A stretch of DNA of 64,000 nucleotides from a bacterium (GCA_905221375.1 CAJNCY010000004.1:107684-171683); one strand, 5' to 3'; numbered from the stretch's first letter, positions 1-8,954 are shown. Notes: a model not told the origin generated them from the sequence alone. Numbers and translations: made by a program.

Positions 1-585
1 CCAAATACGAGTAGCTGGACCTTTCTCTACCAAAATTGTTCCTTGAGAGAAGGAAGTTAGGGCACTAGCCGTTGCATCTTCGTTTTGCTTTTCAATAGCA
101 ATACCAGACAGCTTTTCCCACTCCTTTTGGTGGGGAGTTAGGATAAGCTGACTGGAAGGAAATGACAAACTTGTCCTAGCAAGAATGGTCAGGGCACCTC
201 CGTCTACAATCAAAATCTGATTCTGTTTTAAGCCAGCAAAGACCTGTTTAACTAAATCTTCTCCAAAAGCATCGTCTCGTAAACCAGGCCCCAGCAAGAC
301 AACTTCTGCCTTCTCCAATTGCTCTTTTAAAAACTGCTGGTCTTGAAGAGAAAAGGCCATAGCCTCAGGTAAATGGCTGTGCAGAGCTGGGATATTTTCC
401 CTGTCCGTTCCAACTGTCACCAAACCAGCTCCGCTTTTAACAGCTGCCAAAGCAGCCATGATGATAGCACCACCATAAGGATAAGTCCCACCCAGCAACA
501 GCAGACGACCGTAGTCTCCTTTATGACTTGTACAAGAACGTTCAATAATGACTTTTTCTAGTAAGGCTTGATCAATCACTTTCAT
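1..585 (-). CDS. nnrD: ADP-dependent NAD(P)H-hydrate dehydratase (partial, 3' end beyond window)
   Basis: Repairs damaged NAD(P)H hydrates in the cytoplasm by ADP-dependent dehydration. The 195 visible codons run from the ATG at 585 to the window edge without a stop. The N-terminus has the ribokinase-like glycine-rich stretch LLLLGGTYPYGGA, then GAGLVTVGT and VLLGPGL, as in the YjeF C-terminal domain family. The catalytic C-terminal third lies outside the window. A purine-rich GAGAGG precedes the start, and a TATAAT box lies at 605-610. It follows folD after a terminator, so it probably has its own promoter. The family call is firm; the full length cannot be judged. Confidence 0.88.
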   Translation of the reverse strand, partial: MKVIDQALLEKVIIERSCTSHKGDYGRLLLLGGTYPYGGAIIMAALAAVKSGAGLVTVGTDRENIPALHSHLPEAMAFSLQDQQFLKEQLEKAEVVLLGPGLRDDAFGEDLVKQVFAGLKQNQILIVDGGALTILARTSLSFPSSQLILTPHQKEWEKLSGIAIEKQNEDATASALTSFSQGTILVEKGPATRIW

Positions 586-604
586 CTTTTTTCCTCTCGC
601 ATTT

Positions 605-610
605 ATTATA
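605..610 (-). promoter_or_regulatory. -10 box for nnrD
   Basis: A perfect TATAAT (minus strand) lies 19 bases upstream of the nnrD ATG, just after the folD terminator hairpin. No good -35 box is visible because the terminator stem occupies that place. Confidence 0.5.
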
Positions 611-612
611 CA

Positions 613-640
613 ACAAAAAGGAGGCGCAGACCTCCTTTTG
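613..640 (-). terminator. Terminator after folD
   Basis: The stem AAAAGGAGG (616-624) pairs with CCTCCTTTT (631-639) around a six-base loop. The minus-strand read continues into a T-rich stretch. It separates folD from nnrD. Confidence 0.7.
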
Positions 641-724
641 TAATCTTATATCTAAAATTTAATATTCATTTCTGTCATTTTAGATATAGCTATAGAGAAT
701 ACACTCTCTTCAGCGAATTTTCTC

Positions 725-1582
725 TTATTTTCTATCCAATGTCCGAAGTGCTGCTTGATAAGTTTGCTCCATCAGCATAGTAATGGTCATAGGACCGACA
801 CCTCCAGGGACTGGCGTAATGTGGCTAGCAAGTGGGGCAACCGCCTCATAATCAACATCCCCACAGAGCTTACCATTTTCATCGCGGTTCATCCCAACGT
901 CAATGACTACCGCATCTGGTTTGACAAAGTCAGCAGTCACAAACTTAGCACGACCGATTGCGACCACAAGAATATCTGCTTTTGCAGCCACCTTGGCAAG
1001 ATTATGAGTCCGTGAGTGGGTCAAGGTCACTGTAGCATTCTTTGCCAAAAGAAGCTGGGCCATGGGTTTTCCAACGATATTGGAACGACCGATGACGACC
1101 GCATTTTTACCTTCCAAGTCAATCCCATATTCATGAAACATTTCCATAATTCCTGCAGGTGTCGAAGGAATCATGACTGGATGACCAGACCAAAGGCGTC
1201 CCATATTTAGAGGATGGAAACCATCCACATCCTTTTCTGGGTCAATAGCCAATAGAACCGCCTCTTCATCAATGTGTTTTGGTAATGGCAACTGGACCAA
1301 AATCCCATGCCAAGCTGGATCCTGATTATATTTAGCAATCAGATCTAACAATTCCTCTTGAGTAATGGTCTCTGGAACTCGCACTACTTCGCTACGGAAA
1401 CCAGCCGCAAGAGCTGACCTCTCCTTGTTGCGAACGTAAACTTGGCTGGCTGGATTGTCCCCAACCAAAATCACTACCAAACCAGGCACTAGACCTGTTT
1501 CTTCCTTTAATTTTTCAGTCTTTTCAGCCAACTGCCCCTGCAATTTGGCCGCTAAAGCTTTCCCATCAATAATCTGTGTCAT
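725..1582 (-). CDS. folD: Bifunctional methylenetetrahydrofolate dehydrogenase/cyclohydrolase
   Basis: Interconverts 5,10-methylene-, methenyl- and 10-formyl-THF in cytoplasmic one-carbon metabolism. The 285-residue length is normal for FolD. Visible signatures are [14 protein letters not shown] (the YxxxK catalytic region), [23 protein letters not shown], the NADP-binding GRSNIVGKP and the C-terminal [10 protein letters not shown]. The start [10 protein letters not shown] at 1582 was chosen because it matches the family N-terminus and follows GAGAAGTG. A longer in-frame reading to 1645 runs through an extended -10 box (TGGTATAAT, 1613-1621), so the longer start is unlikely. Confidence 0.95.
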   Translation of the reverse strand: MTQIIDGKALAAKLQGQLAEKTEKLKEETGLVPGLVVILVGDNPASQVYVRNKERSALAAGFRSEVVRVPETITQEELLDLIAKYNQDPAWHGILVQLPLPKHIDEEAVLLAIDPEKDVDGFHPLNMGRLWSGHPVMIPSTPAGIMEMFHEYGIDLEGKNAVVIGRSNIVGKPMAQLLLAKNATVTLTHSRTHNLAKVAAKADILVVAIGRAKFVTADFVKPDAVVIDVGMNRDENGKLCGDVDYEAVAPLASHITPVPGGVGPMTITMLMEQTYQAALRTLDRK

Positions 1583-1612
1583 ATCACTTCTCTTTTCTTT
1601 CAAATATCTTCC

Positions 1613-1621
1613 ATTATACCA
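1613..1621 (-). promoter_or_regulatory. Extended -10 promoter of folD
   Basis: TGGTATAAT on the minus strand, about 30 bases before the folD ATG. The predicted leader is about 24 nt and carries the ribosome binding site. Confidence 0.6.
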
Positions 1622-1682
1622 AAAACTACTAGTACCCTCTAACACTTCTTTCCTAGGCTATCCTATAGTTTCAAACTATAAG

Positions 1683-1705
1683 AAAAAGCTCTGGTTGAGC
1701 TTTTC
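1683..1705 (-). terminator. Terminator after the amino-acid ABC operon
   Basis: AAAAGCTC (1684-1691) pairs with GAGCTTTT (1697-1704), followed on the minus strand by TTTTTCTT. It lies about 30 bases past the ATPase stop codon. Confidence 0.75.
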
Positions 1706-1735
1706 ACTAATCTTGTCTTGAAATTTTAAAATAGA

Positions 1736-2470
1736 TTATAAAACCTTACTCAAGAAGTCTTTAGTCCGTTGTTCTTGGGTTTGTTCAAAAATCTGTTCAG
1801 GTGTTCCATCTTCAACAACCACACCGTCTGCCATAAAGATAACACGGTCTGCCACCTCACGCGCAAATCCCATCTCATGTGTTACGATAACCATAGTCAT
1901 CCCTGACTTGGCAAGGTCTTGCATAACAGCCAATACCTCACCTACCATTTCAGGATCCAAGGCTGAAGTTGGCTCGTCAAAGAGCAAAACATCTGGTTCC
2001 ATGGCCAACCCACGCGCGATGGCAATCCGTTGTTGCTGGCCACCTGACAAACTCTGTGGATAAGCATCTGCCTTATCTGGCAAACCAACTTTTTCCAACA
2101 GCTCTTGGGCTCTCTTCTCAGCAACAGCCTTGCTCTCACCTTTGGTCTTGATAGGTGACAAGGTGATATTTTCCATCACAGTCATATTAGGAAAGAGGTT
2201 AAATTGTTGGAAAACCATGCCCATCTTCTCACGCATGGCAAAGAGGTCATTCTTCTTGTCCGTAATATCGACTCCCTCAAAGATAACCTTCCCTTTAGTT
2301 GCTTCTTCCAACAAATTCATAGAGCGAAGCAAGGTAGATTTCCCGCTCCCCGAAGGACCGATGATAACGACAACTTCTCCTCTTTTAATCTCGAGGTTGA
2401 TGCCCTTCAATACTTCATTCTTTCCAAATGATTTATGTAAATTTTCAATTTTTATCAAGGTTTCTGTCAT
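1736..2470 (-). CDS. Polar amino-acid ABC transporter, ATP-binding subunit (GlnQ-like)
   Basis: Powers amino-acid uptake at the inner face of the membrane. The 244-residue protein has Walker [10 protein letters not shown] (about residues 38-46), the Q-loop in VFQQFNLFP, the ABC signature LSGGQQQR, Walker [14 protein letters not shown] and the switch histidine in VTHEMGFA, all typical of the GlnQ/HisP group. Its ATG overlaps the permease stop in TAATG, so translation is coupled. No substrate-binding protein is encoded next to it; either it uses one encoded elsewhere (the lipoprotein at 36667-37482 is one candidate) or the binding domain was lost. Substrate unknown. Confidence 0.92.
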   Translation of the reverse strand: MTETLIKIENLHKSFGKNEVLKGINLEIKRGEVVVIIGPSGSGKSTLLRSMNLLEEATKGKVIFEGVDITDKKNDLFAMREKMGMVFQQFNLFPNMTVMENITLSPIKTKGESKAVAEKRAQELLEKVGLPDKADAYPQSLSGGQQQRIAIARGLAMEPDVLLFDEPTSALDPEMVGEVLAVMQDLAKSGMTMVIVTHEMGFAREVADRVIFMADGVVVEDGTPEQIFEQTQEQRTKDFLSKVL

Positions 2471-3153
2471 TATTTCCTATCTCCTTGTCCCATACGTTTT
2501 TCAAAAGCTTTCAAGGCTACGGTCAAAATAGAGGTCATAATCAAGTAGTAAAAGGCTGCAAATAAAAGTGGTGTTAAAGGTAGATAGGTTGTTGTAGAAA
2601 CTGTTGTAGCCCCGTTCCACAACTCCATAACACCGATAGCTGATAAGAGGGAGCTGTCCTTTATAATGGTGATAAATTCGTTCCCCAATGCTGGCAAGAT
2701 ATTTTTGATTGCTTGTGGCAAAATCACATATCTCATAGCATTTTTAGGACGAATCCCTAGCGAATAAGCCGCTTCTAGCTGACCTTTTGGAACCGCATTA
2801 ATCCCAGCACGAACAGTCTCAGAAACATAAGCACCACTGTTCATAGAAATAATCAAAATCCCTGGAATCAGGCGAGACAAATCAACACCCAAAATCCCAA
2901 CCTGAATAGTCGGAGCATTGATGTGCATAAGGGCAAAAGCAATCATAATCTGAACCATCATCGGTGTCCCACGGAAAATCCAAACGTACAAGTTGGCAAG
3001 CCAAACAAGCGGTTTAAACTTTGAACGTTGCCCAAAAGCCAAGACAACACCTAAAATGGTTCCCAAAAAGACAACACAGATAGAAATGAGAATCGTCACA
3101 ACAGCCCCATAGTTAAAATAAGGTAAATACTTAGGTAAAAAAGAAAAATTCAT
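2470..3153 (-). CDS. Polar amino-acid ABC transporter, permease subunit
   Basis: Membrane subunit partnering the ATPase at 1736-2470. The 227-residue protein ([10 protein letters not shown] start) has several hydrophobic segments and the EAA-loop signature [20 protein letters not shown] that contacts the ATPase. An upstream in-frame start at 3216 would place coding sequence over a near-perfect promoter (3188-3216), so the start at 3153 is preferred. This subfamily (HisM/GlnP-like) often fuses or pairs with a solute-binding domain, which is absent here. Confidence 0.9.
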   Translation of the reverse strand: MNFSFLPKYLPYFNYGAVVTILISICVVFLGTILGVVLAFGQRSKFKPLVWLANLYVWIFRGTPMMVQIMIAFALMHINAPTIQVGILGVDLSRLIPGILIISMNSGAYVSETVRAGINAVPKGQLEAAYSLGIRPKNAMRYVILPQAIKNILPALGNEFITIIKDSSLLSAIGVMELWNGATTVSTTTYLPLTPLLFAAFYYLIMTSILTVALKAFEKRMGQGDRK

Positions 3154-3187
3154 AGTCACTCTGCTTTCTAAAATAGAATACTGTATG

Positions 3188-3216
3188 ATTATAACATGTA
3201 TTGAATTAAAATTCAA
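3188..3216 (-). promoter_or_regulatory. Promoter of the amino-acid ABC operon
   Basis: TTGAAT (3211-3216), a 17-base spacer, then TATAAT (3188-3193) with an extended TG at 3195-3196, all on the minus strand. The leader is about 28 nt. Confidence 0.8.
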
Positions 3217-3305
3217 ACCTTTTATCCAATTTATTCAAAAAAACTTTAAACTAGTAGAATTAGCGAGAAATCTTAGTTTTTCCTAGTCAAGTTGCCCTCC
3301 TTTAT

Positions 3306-3313
3306 GGTAAAAT
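3306..3313 (+). promoter_or_regulatory. -10 region of the DUF1797 gene
   Basis: TAAAAT (3308-3313) preceded by TATGG, which gives an imperfect extended -10. The -35 is weak. AAGGAG follows about 22 bases later, before the ATG. Confidence 0.5.
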
Positions 3314-3343
3314 AGTAACGATAAGAAATGAAGGAGAATCAAA

Positions 3344-3574
3344 ATGGAATCACATTTGGTTAGAATCATCTACCGCCTTGAAGCAATGGCAAAAGACGGC
3401 GGAAATTTAAAACGTAATTTTGAACGCGAAGGAGTTGTTGTTGCAGAAGTTGCATACAGCCACGACGAAGAAAACGGATCAATTTTTACCCTTCGTGATG
3501 TCGAAGCTCGCGAAACTTATACGTTTGACAGCATTGACTTGATTGCAATGGAGATTTACGAACTCCTTTACTAA
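3344..3574 (+). CDS. DUF1797 (YkuJ-like) family protein
   Basis: A 76-residue soluble protein of the small DUF1797 family found in Firmicutes. Function not known. It starts MESHLVRIIYRLEAMAKDGG, is acidic and predicted to be alpha/beta, with no membrane segment. A good AAGGAG lies 7 bases before the ATG. It is divergent from the amino-acid transporter operon, with its own promoter and terminator, so it is monocistronic. The length and intact frame support a real gene. Confidence 0.85.
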   Translation: MESHLVRIIYRLEAMAKDGGNLKRNFEREGVVVAEVAYSHDEENGSIFTLRDVEARETYTFDSIDLIAMEIYELLY

Positions 3575-3612
3575 TACAAAACAAGCTGGGATTACACCCT
3601 GCATGTCTAACC

Positions 3613-3648
3613 AAAATCCTTTTTGTCTCACAAATAGGATTTTTTTTA
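3613..3648 (+). terminator. Terminator after the DUF1797 gene
   Basis: AAAATCCT (3613-3620) pairs with AGGATTTT (3636-3643), followed by more T residues. The loop is 15 nt. Confidence 0.7.
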
Positions 3649-3707
3649 TAGTCCAAATTCACAAAAATTTTCATTGTAACAACTTCTCAAAGCTGCAATC
3701 TTTTTAC

Positions 3708-3735
3708 TTGCTTTACGGTCCAATCCTGTTATAAT
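3708..3735 (+). promoter_or_regulatory. Promoter of clpE
   Basis: TTGCTT (3708-3713), a 16-base spacer and TATAAT (3730-3735) with an extended TG at 3727-3728. The predicted start of transcription (about 3742) is directly upstream of the CtsR site. Confidence 0.75.
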
Positions 3736-3748
3736 GAGAGTATAGAAA

Positions 3749-3766
3749 TTTGACTATTTTTGACCT
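3749..3766 (+). promoter_or_regulatory. CtsR operator of clpE
   Basis: The minus strand reads AGGTCAAAAATAGTCAAA, a match to the known CtsR heptad repeat (A/G)GTCAAA-NAN-(A/G)GTCAAA. It lies just downstream of the -10 box, where a bound repressor would block initiation. By established knowledge CtsR represses clp genes until heat or protein stress. Confidence 0.9.
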
Positions 3767-3805
3767 TTAAACAGGTCAGGCTAAAGAAAGAAATGAGGTA
3801 GATGT

Positions 3806-6073
3806 ATGCTTTGTCAAAACTGTAAAATCAACGACTCAACAATTCATCTTTACACCAATCTCAATGGAAAACAAAAACAAATTGACCTCTGTCAAAACTG
3901 TTACAAGATTATCAAGACTGACCCTAACAACAGTCTCTTTAAAGGTATGACAGATTTGAACAATCGTGACTTTGATCCCTTTGGTGATTTCTTCAATGAT
4001 CTAAACAATTTCAGACCTTCTAGCAATACTCCTCCTACTCCCCCTACTCAATCAGGTGGAGGTTACGGTGGAAATGGCGGTTATGGTTCCCAAAATCGTG
4101 GACCTGCTCAAACTCCGCCACCAAGCCAAGAAAAAGGCCTGCTAGAAGAATTTGGTATCAATGTAACTGAGATTGCTCGTCGTGGTGATATCGACCCCGT
4201 TATTGGACGCGATGATGAGATTATTCGTGTCATCGAAATTCTCAATCGCAGAACTAAGAATAATCCTGTTCTTATCGGTGAACCAGGTGTCGGAAAAACA
4301 GCCGTTGTCGAAGGTCTAGCTCAGAAAATCGTTGATGGCGACGTTCCACATAAACTACAAGGCAAACAAGTCATCCGTCTGGATGTGGTTAGCTTGGTTC
4401 AAGGAACGGGTATCCGTGGACAATTTGAAGAACGCATGCAAAAACTCATGGAAGAAATTCGCAAACGTGAGGACATCATCCTCTTTATCGATGAAATCCA
4501 TGAAATTGTCGGTGCTGGTTCTGCAGGCGATGGCAATATGGATGCAGGAAATATCCTCAAGCCAGCCCTTGCTCGTGGAGAACTGCAACTGGTCGGTGCA
4601 ACTACCCTCAATGAATACCGTATCATTGAAAAGGATGCTGCCTTAGAGCGTCGTATGCAGCCTGTCAAAGTCGATGAACCAACAGTGGAGGAAACAATTA
4701 CTATCCTCAAAGGCATTCAAAAGAAATACGAAGACTACCACCACGTTCAGTATACCGATGCTGCAATTGAAGCAGCTGCAACTCTTTCCAATCGTTACAT
4801 CCAAGATCGTTTCTTGCCTGATAAGGCCATTGACCTCCTAGATGAAGCTGGTTCTAAGATGAACTTGACCTTGAATTTTGTAGATCCTAAAGTAATTGAT
4901 CAGCGCTTGATTGAGGCTGAAAATCTCAAATCTCAAGCTACACGAGAAGAAGATTTTGAGAAGGCCGCCTACTTCCGCGACCAGATTGCCAAGTATAAGG
5001 AAATGCAAAAGAAAAAGGTTACGGACCAAGATACTCCTATCATCAGTGAGAAAACCATTGAGCACATTATCGAGCAGAAAACCAACATTCCTGTTGGGGA
5101 TTTGAAAGAGAAAGAACAATCTCAACTCATCCATCTAGCTGAAGACCTCAAGTCTCATGTTATTGGGCAAGACGATGCTGTCGATAAGATTGCAAAAGCT
5201 ATTCGCCGTAATCGTGTCGGTCTCGGTACGCCTAACCGCCCAATTGGAAGCTTCTTATTTGTCGGCCCAACCGGTGTCGGTAAGACAGAACTTTCCAAAC
5301 AACTAGCTATCGAACTCTTTGGTTCTGCTGATAGCATGATTCGCTTTGACATGAGTGAATACATGGAAAAACACAGCGTTGCTAAGTTAGTCGGTGCCCC
5401 TCCAGGTTATGTCGGCTACGATGAAGCTGGACAATTAACTGAAAAAGTCCGCCGTAATCCCTATTCTCTTATTCTCTTAGATGAAGTAGAAAAAGCCCAT
5501 CCAGATGTCATGCATATGTTCCTGCAAGTCTTGGACGATGGGCGTTTGACAGATGGGCAAGGACGTACCGTCAGCTTTAAGGATGCCATTATTATCATGA
5601 CCTCAAATGCAGGTACAGGTAAGGCCGAAGCCAGCGTTGGTTTCGGGGCAGCTCGCGAAGGACGTACCAACTCTGTTCTTGGTGAACTCGGTAACTTCTT
5701 TAGCCCAGAGTTCATGAACCGTTTTGACGGCATCATCGAGTTCAAAGCTCTCAGCAAGGATAATCTCCTTCAGATTGTCGAGCTCATGCTAGCTGATGTT
5801 AACAAGCGACTCTCCAGCAACAACATTCATTTAGATGTGACAGATAAGGTTAAGGAGAAACTCGTAGACCTTGGCTATGATCCAAAAATGGGGGCACGCC
5901 CACTCCGTCGCACTATTCAAGACTATATTGAGGACGCAATCACTGACTACTACCTTGAAAACCCAAGCGAAAAAGACCTCAAGGCAGTTATGACCAGCAA
6001 GGGCAAGATTCAAATTAAGTCTGCCAAAAAAGCTGAAAAAATCAAAGAGAATACTTCTGAAATAGAAGATTAG
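3806..6073 (+). CDS. clpE: ATP-dependent Clp protease ATPase subunit ClpE
   Basis: AAA+ unfoldase that delivers substrates to ClpP during protein stress. The 755 residues match the usual ClpE length. The N-terminal zinc finger has C3, C6, C29 and C32, followed by a Gly/Pro-rich linker (about 75-110). The first AAA module has Walker A GEPGVGKT at 158-165 and Walker [14 protein letters not shown] short UVR-like coiled segment (about 385-425) precedes the second AAA module with GPTGVGKT near 488 and the C-terminal ClpB-D2 domain. GAGG lies upstream of the ATG at 3806; an ATG at 3802 is out of frame. Regulated by CtsR through the site at 3749-3766. Confidence 0.97.
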   Translation: MLCQNCKINDSTIHLYTNLNGKQKQIDLCQNCYKIIKTDPNNSLFKGMTDLNNRDFDPFGDFFNDLNNFRPSSNTPPTPPTQSGGGYGGNGGYGSQNRGPAQTPPPSQEKGLLEEFGINVTEIARRGDIDPVIGRDDEIIRVIEILNRRTKNNPVLIGEPGVGKTAVVEGLAQKIVDGDVPHKLQGKQVIRLDVVSLVQGTGIRGQFEERMQKLMEEIRKREDIILFIDEIHEIVGAGSAGDGNMDAGNILKPALARGELQLVGATTLNEYRIIEKDAALERRMQPVKVDEPTVEETITILKGIQKKYEDYHHVQYTDAAIEAAATLSNRYIQDRFLPDKAIDLLDEAGSKMNLTLNFVDPKVIDQRLIEAENLKSQATREEDFEKAAYFRDQIAKYKEMQKKKVTDQDTPIISEKTIEHIIEQKTNIPVGDLKEKEQSQLIHLAEDLKSHVIGQDDAVDKIAKAIRRNRVGLGTPNRPIGSFLFVGPTGVGKTELSKQLAIELFGSADSMIRFDMSEYMEKHSVAKLVGAPPGYVGYDEAGQLTEKVRRNPYSLILLDEVEKAHPDVMHMFLQVLDDGRLTDGQGRTVSFKDAIIIMTSNAGTGKAEASVGFGAAREGRTNSVLGELGNFFSPEFMNRFDGIIEFKALSKDNLLQIVELMLADVNKRLSSNNIHLDVTDKVKEKLVDLGYDPKMGARPLRRTIQDYIEDAITDYYLENPSEKDLKAVMTSKGKIQIKSAKKAEKIKENTSEIED

Positions 6074-6081
6074 AGCTCATG

Positions 6082-6114
6082 AAAAGAACAGGAAACAAGA
6101 TCTCCTGTTCTTTT
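6082..6114. terminator. Bidirectional terminator between clpE and the GyrI-like gene
   Basis: AAAAGAACAGGA (6082-6093) pairs with TCCTGTTCTTTT (6103-6114), a 12-bp stem with A/T tails on both sides. Its right end touches the stop codon of the convergent gene at 6114, so it can serve both strands. Confidence 0.85.
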
Positions 6115-6728
6115 TAATTCTCTTCTTGAACTTGATAGCGAAGAATTGTTTTCAATTTGCTTGGCTCCGTTCGATGAAGGTTATTGAGATAGATTTCTCG
6201 GTGGTACTCCGTAATTCTTTTGAGTTTATGAAGTTGACAAAAAAGCTCCATCTCTGCAAAAGTCTCATTTTCGGTATCAAAAGATCCCACATGAAGCATA
6301 GCAAGACTTTGTTCTTTTTCTATTTTTTCAAAACGAATAGCTTCATAGAGAAGACTTGGCTTCTTGATTTCCACTTCGTTCAGAGCTTCCTCAAATAGTT
6401 CTCGCGTAATAAAATCGGGTTGCCCAATCATAATGCTATAAGAAAGCTCACTTTTTACCAGTTCTCCTTCCTTCTCCTTTTTCCATACACCTTCTAAAGG
6501 AAAGACTGTAAAATCAGTGTAGACTGGATCCAGAGGAGCTTTTTTATACTTCATCTTTATCGCATAAGCTAAGGCATACAAAACTCCTACACGTTCTGAA
6601 AAATCTTCTTGATTTGGATCGCCTTTACCATCAATCACGATATAGTATTGACCTGGTACCTGCAAAATAGTCGGCCTAGCCTTAACTTGATAAAGAGCTT
6701 TCGCTTCTTTTCTCCATTCATATTTCAT
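6114..6728 (-). CDS. GyrI-like small-molecule-binding domain protein
   Basis: A 204-residue soluble protein with the GyrI/AraC-effector-binding-like fold used to bind small hydrophobic ligands. The stretch QVPGQYYIVIDGKGDPN and the later YTDFTVFPLEGVWK and LSYSIMIGQPDFI are typical of the stand-alone GyrI-like proteins of Firmicutes. No DNA-binding helix-turn-helix is present. AAGGAG lies 8 bases before the ATG. It is downstream of a WYL regulator but behind that gene's terminator. The ligand is unknown. Confidence 0.8.
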   Translation of the reverse strand: MKYEWRKEAKALYQVKARPTILQVPGQYYIVIDGKGDPNQEDFSERVGVLYALAYAIKMKYKKAPLDPVYTDFTVFPLEGVWKKEKEGELVKSELSYSIMIGQPDFITRELFEEALNEVEIKKPSLLYEAIRFEKIEKEQSLAMLHVGSFDTENETFAEMELFCQLHKLKRITEYHREIYLNNLHRTEPSKLKTILRYQVQEEN

Positions 6729-6763
6729 TTGAATTTTCTCCTTTCTATCTCTAGTATAGCACT

Positions 6764-6788
6764 AAAACCCTGACATCTTTTGTCAAGG
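6764..6788 (-). terminator. Terminator overlapping the WYL gene stop codon
   Basis: On the minus strand CCTTGACA (6788-6781) pairs with TGTCAGGG (6775-6768) with one G-U pair, followed by TTTT. The last Pro codon and the TGA stop of the WYL gene are part of the stem. Confidence 0.7.
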
Positions 6789-7688
6789 TTTATAAAATTT
6801 TTGGATTTTTTCTACTCTAGAAAGCAGTTCCTTCTTCAGATAATCAGGGTCGAGTATTTCCACTCCATCTAAATAAGACAGGAGGTAAGTATACAGACTT
6901 TCATGCTCTGGTAGGACTGTCTTGACATAATAACATCCATCTTTGCCAAAGCTAATCTCATCTTCTAAAAAATCTTCATAAACCCGGAAAGCAAGCTTGG
7001 GACTAAACTTCAAGGAAACTTCGATTTGATGATTTGCCACTTGATCTAAACTATCAACGGAATCCATTATGTTTTTCTGCTTCACTATTTCTTTTGTTAG
7101 GTGACAATTCCTAATTCTAGATAACTTGAAAAAACGCCAATCTTCCTTCAAACAACAGTAAGCGTGAAGGTACCAATCTCTCTTTTTAAATACGAGTTTA
7201 AAAGGTTCAACTGTACGAATCATTTTCTGACCACTCCCACCTAGATAAGTGATGACCAATCGCCTCTTCTCTAGAATAGCATGTTTGATGTTATCAAATA
7301 ATTCTTTTTGACCTTCTCGCTTTCTCCAGTCACTCAAATCTACTTCTATCCAAGGGCTGGTAAAAACTTGAAAAATAGATTCCAATTTTTCAAGTAACAG
7401 GTCTTGCCTATCATCGGTTAGGGATTGAATCCATTGCAAAGCAGACACCAGTTCTATTTTTTCCTTCTCCGACACAAGGGTACGATCCAAAACAAAGTCT
7501 TTCATTAAAAAGATACCACCTTCCTTTCCAGGAATAGAATAAAGGGGAATCCCTGCCATACTTAACCGCTCAATATCACGATAAATCGTTCGTACAGACA
7601 CTTCAAATAATCGGGCTAATTCAGGAGCTGTTGTACTACCTTTTTCTAAAAGTAGATATAGAATACGAAATAATCTTGATTCTGCCAT
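6783..7688 (-). CDS. WYL-domain transcriptional regulator (YafY-like)
   Basis: A 301-residue DNA-binding regulator. The N-terminal winged helix has TTAPELARLFEVSVRTIYRDIERLSMAGIPLYSIPG (residues about 18-53, recognition helix around SVRTIYRDI), typical of DeoR/HTH_11 regulators. The middle carries the WYL-type ligand-sensing domain (LVITYLGGSGQ, then KRDWYLHAYC), and the C-terminus is a WCX-like extension. The SD GGGAGGTGA precedes the ATG, and an extended -10 (TGGTATAAT, 7706-7714) gives a leader of only about 10 nt. Its target may be the GyrI-like gene next to it or itself; this is inference. Confidence 0.88.
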   Translation of the reverse strand: MAESRLFRILYLLLEKGSTTAPELARLFEVSVRTIYRDIERLSMAGIPLYSIPGKEGGIFLMKDFVLDRTLVSEKEKIELVSALQWIQSLTDDRQDLLLEKLESIFQVFTSPWIEVDLSDWRKREGQKELFDNIKHAILEKRRLVITYLGGSGQKMIRTVEPFKLVFKKRDWYLHAYCCLKEDWRFFKLSRIRNCHLTKEIVKQKNIMDSVDSLDQVANHQIEVSLKFSPKLAFRVYEDFLEDEISFGKDGCYYVKTVLPEHESLYTYLLSYLDGVEILDPDYLKKELLSRVEKIQKFYKP

Positions 7689-7705
7689 AAAATCACCTCC
7701 CTTTT

Positions 7706-7714
7706 ATTATACCA
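7706..7714 (-). promoter_or_regulatory. Extended -10 of the WYL regulator gene
   Basis: TGGTATAAT on the minus strand, 17 bases before the ATG with a strong ribosome binding site between them. Confidence 0.6.
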
Positions 7715-7800
7715 GTTAAAGAAGTTCATTTGGAGAGTTTACCCCAACAAATATTGATAAAGTCAAAGTAGATTTTCTTCACAAGTTCGCTAGTTTCTTC

Positions 7801-7829
7801 TTGACAGCTTGCCCTTTGTCCATTATGAT
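7801..7829 (+). promoter_or_regulatory. Promoter of the NUDIX gene
   Basis: A perfect TTGACA (7801-7806), a 17-base spacer and TATGAT (7824-7829). It is among the strongest-looking promoters in the window. Confidence 0.85.
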
Positions 7830-7863
7830 AATAATAATGATACTAGATAATGAGGAAAATGCA

Positions 7864-8316
7864 ATGGTGAACCCAACTTTCGGAGAAAAAAAAGCGAATA
7901 CAGACTATATTTCACGTTACGGTGTATATGCAGTTATCCCTGACGCTGAACAGAAACAAATAGTTCTTGTTCAAGCACCTAATGGCGCTTGGTTCTTACC
8001 AGGTGGCGAAATTGAAGCAGGTGAAAATCATCAGGAAGCCCTAAAACGTGAGTTGATTGAAGAACTGGGTTTCACAGCTGAAATTGGTACCTATTACGGA
8101 CAAGCTGATGAATATTTCTACTCTCGTCACCGTGATACCTACTACTACAATCCTGCCTACCTCTATGAAGCGACTTCTTTCAAGGAAGTTCAAAAACCAC
8201 TAGAAGACTTTAATCATATTGCCTGGTTCCCTATTGACGAGGCAATTGAAAATCTCAAACGTGGTAGCCATAAATGGGCCATTCAATCTTGGAAAAAACA
8301 GCATAAGATTGACTAA
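7864..8316 (+). CDS. NUDIX hydrolase
   Basis: A 150-residue pyrophosphohydrolase of the NUDIX superfamily, probably cytoplasmic, cleaving a nucleoside-diphosphate-linked substrate that cannot be named from sequence. The Nudix box is intact at about residues 48-70 (GEIEAGENHQEALKRELIEE), with the metal-binding REL-IEE core. The start at 7864 follows GAGG at good spacing; a longer in-frame reading from 7801 would include the promoter and is rejected. The stop codon TAA (8314-8316) abuts a BOX element, so the element's insertion may define the end of the gene. Confidence 0.9.
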   Translation: MVNPTFGEKKANTDYISRYGVYAVIPDAEQKQIVLVQAPNGAWFLPGGEIEAGENHQEALKRELIEELGFTAEIGTYYGQADEYFYSRHRDTYYYNPAYLYEATSFKEVQKPLEDFNHIAWFPIDEAIENLKRGSHKWAIQSWKKQHKID

Positions 8317-8421
8317 TACTCTTCGAAAATCAAATTCAAACCACGTCAGCTTCGCCTTGCCGTACTCAAGTACAGCCTGCGGCTAGCTTCCTAGTTTGCT
8401 CTTTGATTTTCATTGAGTATA
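8316..8421 (+). repeat. BOX element (boxA-boxC, no boxB)
   Basis: It starts ATACTCTTCGAAAATC, continues through ACCACGTCAGCTTCGCCTTG and ends TTTGATTTTCATTGAGTAT, the known ends of pneumococcal boxA and boxC. The imperfect terminal inverted repeats (ATACTC...GAGTAT) are visible. No boxB unit is between them. The same short form occurs at 36563-36669. Confidence 0.9.
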
Positions 8422-8445
8422 AATCAAGCTACTTTATTTAAAAAG

Positions 8446-8454
8446 TGCTATAAT
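8446..8454 (+). promoter_or_regulatory. Extended -10 of the DUF1827 gene
   Basis: TGCTATAAT directly downstream of the BOX element. The -35 is weak. CGGAGGAAATG follows before the ATG at 8481. Confidence 0.6.
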
Positions 8455-8480
8455 AGAATTAGAAAATCGGAGGAAATGTT

Positions 8481-8780
8481 ATGAAGCTTATCAATACGAC
8501 AAACTCACACTCGCAACTTGTAAAAAGCCAGCTAGAAAGTACAGATGCAACCCTTGTTGAGGTCTATTCTGCAGGGAATACTGATGTTATTTTTACTCAA
8601 GCTCCGCTTCACTATGAAGTCCTCATTTCAAATAAACACCGTGCTATTCGCGAAACCGAAATCGAAGCCATCCAAGAGTTTTTCTTGAAACGTAAAATTG
8701 ATAAAGACTCTATTGATGAGACCAATATCAAAACCCTCTACTCAGAAAAATTAATTGGGATTTCGATTCCAATCAAATAA
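8481..8780 (+). CDS. DUF1827 family protein
   Basis: A 99-residue soluble protein of the DUF1827 family, restricted to streptococci and relatives as far as I know; no function assigned. It begins MKLINTTNSHSQLVKSQLES and ends in a basic/aliphatic tail. GGAGGAAATGTT precedes the ATG. It is convergent with ezrA across a long terminator hairpin. It is an intact, well-spaced gene; nothing in the sequence indicates a role. Confidence 0.82.
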   Translation: MKLINTTNSHSQLVKSQLESTDATLVEVYSAGNTDVIFTQAPLHYEVLISNKHRAIRETEIEAIQEFFLKRKIDKDSIDETNIKTLYSEKLIGISIPIK

Positions 8781-8783
8781 AAT

Positions 8784-8871
8784 TTTGGAGAGATTAGAAA
8801 GCTATTGAACCTTATAGACCAGACATAGGTTCTGACTTGCTTTTTAAATCGTCTCCAATTTTTTATCTTGA
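8784..8871 (+). terminator. Possible terminator of the DUF1827 gene
   Basis: TTGGAGA near 8787 can pair with TCTCCAA near 8852, enclosing a smaller hairpin GAACC/GGTTC, followed by TTTTTT. The outer stem is only about 7 bp with a long interior, so the call is tentative. Confidence 0.4.
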
Positions 8872-8899
8872 GATCTTATCATACAAGATTTTATAGACA

Positions 8900-8954
8900 A
8901 ATAATAAAAAAGATTTGATTCTGCTTCTCACACAATCAAATCTTTTTTATTATT
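8900..8954. terminator. Strong terminator between DUF1827 and ezrA
   Basis: A perfect 21-bp stem, 8900-8920 pairing with 8934-8954, around a 13-nt loop. The stem ends directly at the ezrA stop codon (8955-8957). A and T runs lie inside both arms, so it can act in both directions. Confidence 0.85.

Noticed and set aside
6781..6788. TTGACA near the GyrI-like gene as a -35 box
   Set aside because: Spacing to the only -10 (TATACT) is 22 bases, and the sequence is the arm of the WYL terminator.
8316..8421. BOX elements considered as RUP or IS fragments
   Set aside because: The boxA and boxC ends and the BOX-PCR-like segment match BOX, not the 107-bp RUP.
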